From Phycisphaeraceae bacterium (lineage in GTDB: Bacteria; Planctomycetota; Phycisphaerae; Phycisphaerales; Phycisphaeraceae), in NCBI GenBank assembly GCA_020851465.1, contig JADZCR010000006.1:62001-126000 (forward strand): 64,000 nucleotides of DNA, read 5' to 3'. Positions 1-7,254 of this stretch are shown piece after piece. Numbering within the stretch: position 1 is the stretch's first letter; every line of letters begins with the position of its first letter. The position numbers and the translations under genes were made by a program. The notes beneath the pieces were generated by a model, which saw nothing but the letters and a program-made list of their open reading frames with translations, made no database searches and had not been told where the DNA came from.

Positions 1-507
1 GTGGAGCACCTGGGTGCCGACCGTCAATGGCTCAGAACGACTGCCTGCGGCTGGCGGAGTTTCGTAGCGGCAGAGATTTTTCACAGTGGTCGGCGCGATC
101 AACGCCATCGCGGCAAAGCCGGCCATCCTCGCATCGGCACATGCAGCAACCAGTCCGCCCAGCGAAAACCCGATCACCCCGATGCGCGAGCGGTCCGCGA
201 ATGGTTGGCCGCTCGTCCACTGGGTCATGTGAACAGCGTCGGCAACCTCACCTGAGACCAGTGCCCGGTCAAAAGAGCCGTCGGATTCGCCGGAGTTGAG
301 GAAGTCGAACGTGACAGCCGCGATCCCGTGCTTTGTCAGCTCACGGGCGAGCCGAATCCACACAAACCCCGCCTCGGTACGGCTGCCGGTGAAGCCGTGG
401 AGTAACAGCACAGTCGGCACGCGCCGGGTTGATTCGGGCAGATAGACCATGCCACGGATGGTTTGGCCGTGGTGGGAGACTTCGATGGCGTTTTGCCCTT
501 CACGCAT
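1..507 (-). CDS. Alpha/beta hydrolase, 3' end outside the window
   Basis: The reverse strand is open from an ATG at 505-507 to the left edge with no stop, so the C-terminal part lies outside the window. The visible 169 residues read as a serine hydrolase of the alpha/beta-hydrolase fold (dienelactone hydrolase / acyl-peptidase type). They show an oxyanion-type motif LLHGFTGSRTE near residue 35, the segment VTFDFLNSGES typical of the strand and loop before the lid, and the nucleophile elbow GFSLGG near residue 115. The catalytic Asp and His would be in the missing part. The frame is closed by a TAG at 547-549; an upstream GTG at 529-531, preceded by GGGA, is an alternative start. The gene lies downstream of sat on the same strand with a gap of about 200 bases, so cotranscription is possible but not shown. 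The substrate is unknown. Confidence 0.85.
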   Translation of the reverse strand, partial: MREGQNAIEVSHHGQTIRGMVYLPESTRRVPTVLLLHGFTGSRTEAGFVWIRLARELTKHGIAAVTFDFLNSGESDGSFDRALVSGEVADAVHMTQWTSGQPFADRSRIGVIGFSLGGLVAACADARMAGFAAMALIAPTTVKNLCRYETPPAAGSRSEPLTVGTQVLH

Positions 508-719
508 GATTGAGCTTGGGCTGTCCAACACGTCTTCCCGGGCACACTATGCAGAGCGGAAAACGTGCAGCCGCTGCCGTTATCTTCAATTTCGGCTTCA
601 TCTCCGCAAGTGAGCGGTTCACCGCACAAGCCGCAAAAAGCGCGCAAGGCGAGCTTGCCGGGCGCACAATAACTCCTGCGGTTCAGAGCGATTTTGTCGT
701 CAGACTCGCGGAGAGAGTC

Positions 720-1928
720 TCAGGCTTTAGCCCACGCCGAGTGCATGAGGATGTCCGCCACTTCTGGACGGCTGAACTCCTGCGGAGGTCGCTGACCAGC
801 CTTGAGCATCTCGCGCACCTTCGTGCCCGCGACGCTTACTTTCAGCTCCGGCCCATGCGGGCAGGTCTTGCTGCTGACGACCGCTTCGCACGCCTTGCAC
901 CAGGCGGTGTGCTCAAACTTGTAGATTTCGATGCCGATGTCTTTGGGGTCGAAGCGATCGAAAATCTTTTGTGCGTCATAGGTGCCGTAGTAGTTCCCGA
1001 CGCCCGCGTGGTCGCGGCCGACGATGAAGTGTGAGCAGCCGTAGTTCTTGCGTACCAGCGCGTGCTGGATGGCTTCGCGCGGGCCGGCGTAGCGCATCGC
1101 CGAGGGCATGACCGTCAGCATCGTTCGCGCAGGGACGTAGTACTTGCTCACCAGAGCCTTGTAGCATTCCATGCGGACGTCCGCAGGAATATCGCCGGGC
1201 TTGGTCTCGCCGACGAGCGGGTGAATGAGCAGGCCGTCCACGATTTCCTGCGCGACCTTGGTGAGGTACTCGTGAGCGCGGTGGATGGGATTACGGGTCT
1301 GGAAAGCGATGATTGTTTTCCAGCCGCGTTTCTCAAACTCCGCACGAGTCTGCGCGGGTGTGAGTCGGTACTCGGTGAACTGCTCGCCCTTGTCCTTGTC
1401 GGGTGTCACGGTGATGACATCGATCGGGCCGGCGACGAGCCAGTTACCTTCCTCCATGACCGCTTTGGCACCGGGGTGAGCCGCGTCTTCGGTGCCGAAG
1501 ACATTGGGAATTTCGAGCTTTTTGTCATGGGCGTAAATTTCCTTGACATCAATGGTGCCCATCAACGTGCCGTCTGCGTGCTTGAGTGCAGCCTTGGAGC
1601 CGACCTTCAGCGTGCCCTTGACCTGATCGTTGACTGCGAGGGTGATCGGGATCGACCACGGCAGGCTGTCGCCGTCAAGACCACGCGCCTTGCGGGTATT
1701 GCTGAACCGAAGGTTTTTACAAATCGACTCGAAGTCCGCCTGACCGACAAAGCCCTGAAGCGGGCTGAACGCTCCGATGGCGATCATTTCCAGGTCGCAG
1801 GCCTGCTTGGCGGAGAGCGTGATGACGGGGAGAGAAGCAGCCTCCTGTCTGACCTTTGCGGCACGGTCAGCGGGAAGGATGCGATTGACGAGAGTGCCGC
1901 CATGCGGCGCGATGAGGGAACCAGCCAT
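720..1928 (-). CDS. sat: Sulfate adenylyltransferase (ATP sulfurylase)
   Basis: Makes adenosine 5'-phosphosulfate and pyrophosphate from ATP and sulfate, the first step of sulfate assimilation (or, run backwards, the last step of sulfur oxidation). The 402-residue protein is the single-chain Sat/MET3 type rather than CysDN. The signature QTRNPIHRAH is at about residues 210-219 and the second nucleotide-binding motif GRDHAG at about 304-309. Three cysteines in the C-terminal segment (C344, C347, C356, followed by PHG) match the metal-binding knuckle of bacterial Sat proteins. I chose the ATG at 1926-1928 because AGGAG stands seven bases before it; an in-frame ATG five codons upstream lacks a good ribosome site. 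No APS kinase or APS reductase gene is adjacent. A cysteine synthase lies far away at 57.8 kb, so an assimilatory role is likely. The gene diverges from the thioredoxin-like gene at 2110. Confidence 0.96.
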   Translation of the reverse strand: MAGSLIAPHGGTLVNRILPADRAAKVRQEAASLPVITLSAKQACDLEMIAIGAFSPLQGFVGQADFESICKNLRFSNTRKARGLDGDSLPWSIPITLAVNDQVKGTLKVGSKAALKHADGTLMGTIDVKEIYAHDKKLEIPNVFGTEDAAHPGAKAVMEEGNWLVAGPIDVITVTPDKDKGEQFTEYRLTPAQTRAEFEKRGWKTIIAFQTRNPIHRAHEYLTKVAQEIVDGLLIHPLVGETKPGDIPADVRMECYKALVSKYYVPARTMLTVMPSAMRYAGPREAIQHALVRKNYGCSHFIVGRDHAGVGNYYGTYDAQKIFDRFDPKDIGIEIYKFEHTAWCKACEAVVSSKTCPHGPELKVSVAGTKVREMLKAGQRPPQEFSRPEVADILMHSAWAKA

Positions 1929-2109
1929 GTCAAACTCCTGCAAAGGGTGATGAGATCAAAATTGAGTAGGGGGGCATGGTAGGGCGATGTATTTTGCGTC
2001 GCAACTATGACCATCAGCCGCGATATGATCGGTAGTGCCTGTCGGCAGCTTATGCGCGTCAGACAGCCTGATTCCACAGCCGCCCACAGCGATCCGCCCC
2101 GGAGCCTCC

Positions 2110-3327
2110 ATGAAATACCCATCCTCATTTTTCATCGCTGCATTGAGCCTGATGACGTTTATTTCACCAGCGAACGCGGATGCAGCAGGTGAAGCGATCA
2201 AAGACACCATCGCTCAGGCCTACGCGGGGATAAAAACGTATTCCGCCACGGTCCACTTCGAGTTACGTCAGACGCAGGGCCGCTGGCGCACGACGCAGGA
2301 GACGGAGATCAAGGTCGCGTTTGACCGCAAGGCCGGCCGGCTGCTGATCGACAAACCGGACGTCATCATCGCCATCAATCACAGCAAGCTGTTCATCAAA
2401 AGTTCAGAGGAAGGGTTTGAAGGCCGACACGTTGAAACGACGCTGAGCACCGCTGACGCCAACGCTTCAGTTCTGCTGGAGTATGAAGCACTGGCAAAAA
2501 AAATGCCTTTCGTCGCCAAGCCCCCGTTGTGGGATCTGTTGTTTTTGATCGGCGACAAGCCGCTCGAATCCATCAACGACGGTGAATCGCCCGATATCGT
2601 CGTACCGCCAGCAAAGGAAGATGACGCGGACAAGCGGCCGACGATTACCTTTGATTCCAAAGTCGGCCGCGTGAGGATCGTCGCTGACTCGACGACGCAC
2701 CTGATCGCCGAGGTCACCATCGATCTGCCCGCGGATACAGCCGACGAGCAGACGAAGGCTTCGCTGTATTACCGATTCGATCATGTCGTGCGTGACCAGC
2801 CGATTGAAGAGAAGGTGTTCACGATAGACACGAGCGGATCGGTAGCGGTCGGTTCGTTGGCGGAATTGATGCACGAGGCTGCGGACATGGGGCCATCTCT
2901 GGAGGGACAGCCTGCGCCGCCGCTCGATGCGGTCACTCTCGATGGGCGTCCTGCGTCGCTGGCGGAGGAGAAGGCAGACGTGGTCGTGCTGGAGTTCTGG
3001 GCGACCTGGTGCCGTGCGGATTCCTACCTGCTCCCTGCTTTGCAGAAGGTCAGCGCGTGGGCAGCTCAGGAAAAATCATCCGTCGCAATCTATGCAATCA
3101 ATTGCGAGGAAGAAGCAGACGTCGTGAAGGAATTTTGGGAGCAAAAGGAATTGAAGCTGCCGGTGCTGCTCGACAAGAGCGGCAAGGTCGCACGGGCGTT
3201 TCACATCGACGGCGCGCCAGCGACGGTGGTCATCCACAAGGGCACAGTGGTGCGCGTCATTCCGGGGTTGGGACGCGATGCCGAGGAACGACTCAAACGC
3301 GAAATCACAGATTTACTTGCCAAGTAA
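2110..3327 (+). CDS. Secreted DUF2092-like protein with one-cysteine thioredoxin domain
   Basis: A 405-residue exported protein. Residues 1-24 form a signal peptide ending in ANADA. Residues about 28-240 are rich in beta structure and resemble DUF2092 (LolA/LolB-like) periplasmic proteins. Residues about 265-405 form a TlpA/ResA-type thioredoxin fold containing the usual EFWATWC segment. Where family members have CxxC, this protein has C301-R-A-D304 (codon TGC at 3010-3012), so the resolving cysteine is missing and a normal disulfide reductase cycle is not possible. It could work as a monothiol, chaperone-like or binding domain. The cis-Pro loop region (DGAPATVV) is present. The start was placed at 2110 because the signal peptide begins there and GGAG precedes it; the open frame extends 25 codons upstream. 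It converges on the response regulator gene with a 32-base gap. Confidence 0.85.
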   Translation: MKYPSSFFIAALSLMTFISPANADAAGEAIKDTIAQAYAGIKTYSATVHFELRQTQGRWRTTQETEIKVAFDRKAGRLLIDKPDVIIAINHSKLFIKSSEEGFEGRHVETTLSTADANASVLLEYEALAKKMPFVAKPPLWDLLFLIGDKPLESINDGESPDIVVPPAKEDDADKRPTITFDSKVGRVRIVADSTTHLIAEVTIDLPADTADEQTKASLYYRFDHVVRDQPIEEKVFTIDTSGSVAVGSLAELMHEAADMGPSLEGQPAPPLDAVTLDGRPASLAEEKADVVVLEFWATWCRADSYLLPALQKVSAWAAQEKSSVAIYAINCEEEADVVKEFWEQKELKLPVLLDKSGKVARAFHIDGAPATVVIHKGTVVRVIPGLGRDAEERLKREITDLLAK

Positions 3328-3359
3328 GCATCGACGCGCCGCGAAGCGGTCTCGGCAGC

Positions 3360-4007
3360 CTACAACGTCGTCAATCCGTGCCGAATGGCGTACTTGGTCA
3401 GCCCCGCGACGCTGTGGATGTTGAGTTTCTTCATGATGTTGCGCCGGTGCGCTTCGACAGTGCTGGCGGAAATGTGCAGTACCGCCGCCATTTCTTTGGA
3501 GGTCTTCCCTTCGGCGAGCAGTTGCAACACCTCGCGTTCACGGGCACCCAGAACGGATTTACTCGAAGTGTCGAACGGCAAACGCCGCGACAGGTAACTG
3601 TCCACTACGGAGCTGGCGATTTCAGGACTAAGGTAGCGCTGGTTGACATTGGCTGCGCGGATGGCACTGAGCAGTTCATCGCTGGTCGCGGTTTTGAGCA
3701 CGTAACCCGAAGCGCCGGCTTCCAGGGTTTCCATGATGAATCGCTTGTCGGAAAATGCGGAAAGAGCGATCACCTTCACATCAGGAAACTGCTTGCGGAT
3801 CTGCCGCGTAGCGTCGATGCCGTTCAGATCCGCCATCCCGATTTCCATCACCACAACGTCCGGCGATCGCTCACGCACCATTTCAAGCGCAGCCCTGCCG
3901 CCCGATGCCTCGCCGACAACCCGCATGTCGGGTTCTCTGTCGAAAAGAGACCGCAGGCCTTGAAGCATCATTCGATGATCGTCTGCCAGTAGGACTTTGA
4001 TGCTCAT
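3360..4007 (-). CDS. NarL/FixJ-family response regulator with Glu at the phospho-acceptor site
   Basis: A 215-residue two-domain transcription regulator. Residues 1-120 form a receiver domain with the acidic pair D9-D10, the conserved Ser in VIALSAF (near 83) and the Lys of YVLKTA (near 105). Residues about 150-212 form a LuxR-type helix-turn-helix (LGAREREVLQLLAEGK, then TSKEMAAVLHISASTVEAHR). The residue that should be the phosphorylated Asp is Glu55 (GAA, complement of 3843-3845) in VVVMEIGMADLNG, and the usual Pro after the Met is Ala. Asp-to-Glu changes at this site often mimic phosphorylation, so the protein may be constitutively active or controlled in another way; that is an inference. 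No sensor kinase gene is adjacent. The ribosome site is weak (GAA-rich). Confidence 0.92.
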   Translation of the reverse strand: MSIKVLLADDHRMMLQGLRSLFDREPDMRVVGEASGGRAALEMVRERSPDVVVMEIGMADLNGIDATRQIRKQFPDVKVIALSAFSDKRFIMETLEAGASGYVLKTATSDELLSAIRAANVNQRYLSPEIASSVVDSYLSRRLPFDTSSKSVLGAREREVLQLLAEGKTSKEMAAVLHISASTVEAHRRNIMKKLNIHSVAGLTKYAIRHGLTTL

Positions 4008-4318
4008 GTGTTTTCAATTCCCCGATCGTCGGACTTTTCATGCGCTGATTAGGCGCTGCACTGCTCGCGGCCGAACCGCGGCTGTGATCGCTCCGCCATC
4101 CACAGCCTCACGGTGAGGCTGCGAACTGCTGAGCCGCTCATGCTTACGAATGGAACTTCCTGAGGTCGAACTTGCCCGCTCGTTCCGGTTTGAGACCGCC
4201 CGACATGCGGGGATCGACGTAACGACCTCACCACTATTGTAGGAGGGCAATCTCGGAAAACGCGATATGCAAACCGTGAGCGGGTGCGATTGTCATTTAT
4301 CATCAGCGGGCTGGTGAC
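4008..4318. other. Intergenic region with one perfect hairpin
   Basis: No convincing gene on either strand. The only clear structure is a perfect inverted repeat, CAGCCTCAC at 4103-4111 and GTGAGGCTG at 4113-4121. It is not followed by a T-run in either direction, so it does not look like a rho-independent terminator. It could be a protein-binding site upstream of the response regulator gene. Confidence 0.5.
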
Positions 4319-4346
4319 TTGCCGGGCTCAACCCTACCCGTATAAT
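4319..4346 (+). promoter_or_regulatory. Sigma-70 type promoter for tRNA-Gly
   Basis: A -35 element TTGCCG at 4319-4324 and a perfect -10 TATAAT at 4341-4346, separated by 16 bases. Transcription would begin near 4353, about 27 bases before the mature tRNA 5' end. Confidence 0.7.
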
Positions 4347-4379
4347 TGCCGACGTACAGCGTTGAGAAAGTACGCTTGT

Positions 4380-4451
4380 GCGGGTGTAGCTCAGTGGTAG
4401 AGCGTCACGTTGCCAACGTGAATGTCGAGGGTTCAAGTCCCTTCACCCGCT
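4380..4451 (+). tRNA. tRNA-Gly (GCC)
   Basis: The cloverleaf folds completely: acceptor GCGGGTG pairs with CACCCGC, D-stem GCTC/GAGC, anticodon stem TCACG/CGTGA with loop TTGCCAA (anticodon GCC), and T-arm with the loop TTCAAGT. The discriminator base is T and the CCA end is not encoded. It has its own promoter and a terminator six bases downstream, so it is transcribed as a single unit. Confidence 0.97.
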
Positions 4452-4456
4452 TTGAT

Positions 4457-4494
4457 AAAGACCCGGTGCCTGACGGTGCCGGGTCTTTTATTTT
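4457..4494 (+). terminator. Rho-independent terminator after tRNA-Gly
   Basis: Ten-base stem AAAGACCCGG (4457-4466) with CCGGGTCTTT (4479-4488). The loop can pair further, and a T-rich tract TTTATTTT follows. Confidence 0.85.
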
Positions 4495-4601
4495 GGTACT
4501 TTGAAGCAGTTCTGGATCACAGGTTGCGTCCTTCGCATTTCACCGGCGGGCGGCGCATCGAGATTTCGCAAACCGCCTCATGACGGCTGTGGAGAACCGT
4601 T

Positions 4602-5336
4602 TTGCATCAACCTAAAACCGTGGTGCTGTTTTCCGGCGGCATCGACTCGACCACGATGCTCTTTCACCTGCGACAGGCCGGCCACGAAGTGCTTGCCTTG
4701 TGTGTGGACTACGGCCAACGTCATCGCACGGAGCTGTCACGAGCTGCTCGGATCGCTGAGGCATGGTCGATCCCGCTTGAGACCGCCGACCTCCGCGCGA
4801 TCACCCGTCTGCTCGCGGGATCAAGTCAGACCGATCCTGCGGTTCAGGTTCCGCTGGGACACTACACCGATGAGTCGATGAAGGCCACCGTCGTTCCCAA
4901 CCGCAACATGATCATGCTCGCGGTTGCGGCAGGCTGGGCGATTACGCAGCAGGCATCGGCAGTCGCTTACGGAGCGCATTCCGGCGATCACGCCATATAC
5001 CCGGATTGTCGACCGCAGTTTGCTGACGCACTTGCGCTTGCCATCAGCCTCTGCGATTGGCGCAGCGTGGAACTCATCCGGCCGTTTGTGAACATGAGCA
5101 AAACGCAAATCGTCACCCTTGGCCACAGCCTCGGAGTCCCGTTCGCCAGGACATGGAGCTGTTATCAAGGCGAATCGTTGCATTGCGGCGCGTGCGGGAC
5201 TTGTATCGAGCGGCGTGAGGCATTTTTGCTGGCAGGTGTGCCCGATCCGACGGACTACAGCGAAAATGCGCCTGCGATGTCACCTCGCGGTGATGTGGAT
5301 TGGAGTCGGACGATTACGGGAAAGGTTCGCGCATGA
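4602..5336 (+). CDS. queC: 7-cyano-7-deazaguanine synthase QueC
   Basis: Converts 7-carboxy-7-deazaguanine to preQ0 with ATP and ammonia in queuosine biosynthesis. The 244-residue protein has the PP-loop SGGIDST at residues 11-17, the family segment VDYGQRH at about 35-41, and the C-terminal zinc site made of C187, C195, C198 and C201. Length is normal for QueC. The start is TTG at 4602; it is supported by GGAG at 4591-4594 and by the family N-terminus, which begins just before the PP-loop. No queD, queE or queF is next to it. The downstream enzyme tgt lies at 43.3 kb in this window, so the pathway genes are scattered. Confidence 0.96.
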   Translation: MHQPKTVVLFSGGIDSTTMLFHLRQAGHEVLALCVDYGQRHRTELSRAARIAEAWSIPLETADLRAITRLLAGSSQTDPAVQVPLGHYTDESMKATVVPNRNMIMLAVAAGWAITQQASAVAYGAHSGDHAIYPDCRPQFADALALAISLCDWRSVELIRPFVNMSKTQIVTLGHSLGVPFARTWSCYQGESLHCGACGTCIERREAFLLAGVPDPTDYSENAPAMSPRGDVDWSRTITGKVRA

Positions 5337-5419
5337 TCTCTCATCTCACGAGCGATAATACTTGAAGGCGGGGTTGTGTTGCCGATTTCGCGGGCTTACC
5401 AATCCACGGTTGATGGGAA

Positions 5420-6250
5420 TTAGTTGCCGTTGGCTTTCACCGCACGGATGAACTCGTGATCATCGAAAACAAAGCCGAATGCCAGTGCTACGCGCCACAG
5501 GGCGATCTCTTTGCAAACTTCACGTCGAGCGGTCTCTTTGTTTTCGACAGCGGTGACCGCTTGGCGGATTGTTGAGCACATGATGGAGCGAGAAGACATG
5601 TCTGCCATGCCGCCGGGCGAGAGCAGCAGGCACCAGTTGATGGCAAAGCCGATATAAACCAGGTGATTGATGCCGTCGGCGGCACAGAGGCCTGCGAGTT
5701 GGTCTGCGTTTTCCGCGATGCCTTCGCTACCCTGAGGCCGGGCCTCTTCCATGAAATCAATATCCTTGAATCCACGGTTCACGTCGTTGACGTTGTGAGC
5801 ACCGACGAACGAATGTTCGTTGCGGAACTGTTGTACCGCAGCCATCAGTGGATCATCAAAACGAATTCGCTGTGGTTTAGGTTGATGATTTGCCAGAGAG
5901 GTGGCACGCTGGTAGCCGGGTAAATTCTGATAGGTATTTCCACCGCCGACCACGTGGTAGAGGGTCATCCCCGACTCGCGGACAGCACGAAGGAGCGGCG
6001 GGAAAACGGTCCTGGCGATTTTCGTTGCGCGGGGGATGTATTCGACACAGCGATACCAGCCGGGGAACTGCTCCGGCGTGCCACAGTCCCACGCGTGCAT
6101 AACCACCATCGCGGTGCGGCGGCGATCAAAGGTCAATTCCGCTTCCTTCCATCCGCCGTAGCCTTCTCCGGACACGTCGAGTGTCAGGTCCGCGTCGAAT
6201 TGCTGGTAGTAACCAGCCCGTATGCGAAGGTGATTTTTATCCATGGTCAT
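5420..6250 (-). CDS. Isochorismatase-like cysteine hydrolase
   Basis: A 276-residue protein of the isochorismatase-like fold. The central strand RRTAMVVMHAWDCG stands where relatives carry the first catalytic Asp, and the presumed nucleophile is the Cys in GFAINWCLLLSPGGMADM, which matches the family pattern of a strand ending in N-x-C. The first acidic residue is not in its usual place (VVMH instead of VVxD), although an Asp follows three residues later, so the catalytic triad is not certain. The open frame continues 41 codons upstream, but the segment there is Arg/Phe-rich and unlike the family. I placed the start at the ATG at 6248-6250, where AGG precedes; ATG at 6242-6244 is equally possible. 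The reaction is unknown. Converges with queC. Confidence 0.75.
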   Translation of the reverse strand: MTMDKNHLRIRAGYYQQFDADLTLDVSGEGYGGWKEAELTFDRRRTAMVVMHAWDCGTPEQFPGWYRCVEYIPRATKIARTVFPPLLRAVRESGMTLYHVVGGGNTYQNLPGYQRATSLANHQPKPQRIRFDDPLMAAVQQFRNEHSFVGAHNVNDVNRGFKDIDFMEEARPQGSEGIAENADQLAGLCAADGINHLVYIGFAINWCLLLSPGGMADMSSRSIMCSTIRQAVTAVENKETARREVCKEIALWRVALAFGFVFDDHEFIRAVKANGN

Positions 6251-6571
6251 CAGCCTATTAAATCGCGCAATGGTATCGAAACCACGAAATCTGTGTGAAT
6301 GGTCAAAATTGCTGGTTATGCAGCGTGTGAAGCGGAATCGTAACGGTTGATGCGGATAGTCAATGGTTCTCAATAAAAGAATATCTGGATCAAAAAATAT
6401 GTAATATGGATAGACCCCTTGGGACCGAATCAGGAACGCGAGTAGCTCGCCGCGCGAACCGCGACACCGGGGGGCGAAAGGAAAGACTAATCGAGAATGG
6501 TCACGTTTTCCGCCGCAGTGAAGTAAGTGGATTCAGAAGTATCAGTTAACCACTACAGGAGTCAGTTCGTC

Positions 6572-6964
6572 ATGACAACAGCAGCTACAGGAAATTGGCA
6601 TGAGGTTTTGGAAAAGACCGAATGGGTTGCAATCGTGACATGGGATGGCCAGCAGGCACACACCGTCGCCAACTGGGGAGACTACGTCCGAAAACTGAGC
6701 GATGCCGGCTCCGACACGCTGGTGATGCCTGCCGGCCGATACCATCAGACGGAGTCCAATCTACGACGTGACAAGCGCGTGCAGGTGATCCTCGCATCGC
6801 GGCAAGTCAACGGCAGCCGCGGCACCCCCGGCCAAGGTTACCTGCTCGAAGGCGAGGGAGACGTTGAGCTTGAGGGCGAGTTTGCCAAACGAGCCAAGGC
6901 TGCCTATCCCTGGGCGCGCGGAGCATTGATCCTGCGCATTCGTTCCGCCCAGGCTCAACTCTGA
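6572..6964 (+). CDS. Pyridoxamine 5'-phosphate oxidase-like FMN-binding protein
   Basis: A 130-residue single-domain protein with the split-barrel pattern of small PNPOx-like flavoproteins. The first strands read TEWVAIVTWD and AHTVANWGDYV, followed by the flavin-phosphate-type stretch DTLVMPAGRYHQTESNLRRDKRVQVILASRQV and a short C-terminal half with GQGYLLEGEGDVEL. The start at 6572 is supported by AGGAG at 6557-6561. Members of this family bind FMN or F420 or reduce small quinone-like compounds; the substrate cannot be told. It stands alone between two oppositely oriented or distant genes. Confidence 0.7.
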   Translation: MTTAATGNWHEVLEKTEWVAIVTWDGQQAHTVANWGDYVRKLSDAGSDTLVMPAGRYHQTESNLRRDKRVQVILASRQVNGSRGTPGQGYLLEGEGDVELEGEFAKRAKAAYPWARGALILRIRSAQAQL

Positions 6965-7187
6965 GGTTGATGCCTCTCTGCGCGTTGACTCTGACTTATG
7001 TCTGGATGTCGTGATACGACGCTTTTTCGCTGCACACGTTGTTACGTCAGAATGGCGTGAATCAACGGTGGGTGGTGATGGCGGCATCCGTTGGCGCAGC
7101 GACGAGTAACTCGATTCAATGGATGCTCTCAAAGTCTGGTGAACGACCCAGCCACAAAGTCTCGTCGTTCAATTATGTCACGACAAG

Positions 7188-7224
7188 TGGTATAATCGGT
7201 CGTATCATGTCCGCTACGACATGA
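7188..7224 (+). promoter_or_regulatory. Extended -10 promoter followed by a 7-base inverted repeat
   Basis: TG at 7188-7189 plus a perfect TATAAT at 7191-7196 form an extended -10 element; a recognisable -35 is lacking (TTCAAT at 7168-7173). Transcription would begin near 7203. Directly there lies a perfect inverted repeat TCATGTC (7205-7211) / GACATGA (7218-7224) with a six-base spacer, well placed for an operator or leader hairpin for the lyase gene at 7255. Confidence 0.55.
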
Positions 7225-7254
7225 TTATTGTTACTGCGCATTGGAAGCTCATTC

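Noticed and set aside
336-647. 103-codon minus-strand frame with several Cys residues (CGLCGEPLTC) that looks a little like a zinc ribbon
   Set aside because: It overlaps the alpha/beta hydrolase in another frame for most of its length; the hydrolase has clear motifs, and the Cys pattern is not a complete zinc site.
1062-1982. 306-codon plus-strand frame opposite sat
   Set aside because: It lies wholly over the sat coding region in antisense and has no recognisable domain; the third-position pattern follows sat.
3009-3992. 327-codon plus-strand frame across the thioredoxin-like and response regulator genes
   Set aside because: It overlaps two well-supported genes in other frames, is rich in Arg, Gly and His, and lacks any motif.
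7039-7224. 61-codon plus-strand frame before the heparinase-like gene
   Set aside because: No ribosome site, no similarity, and it covers the likely promoter and operator repeat.
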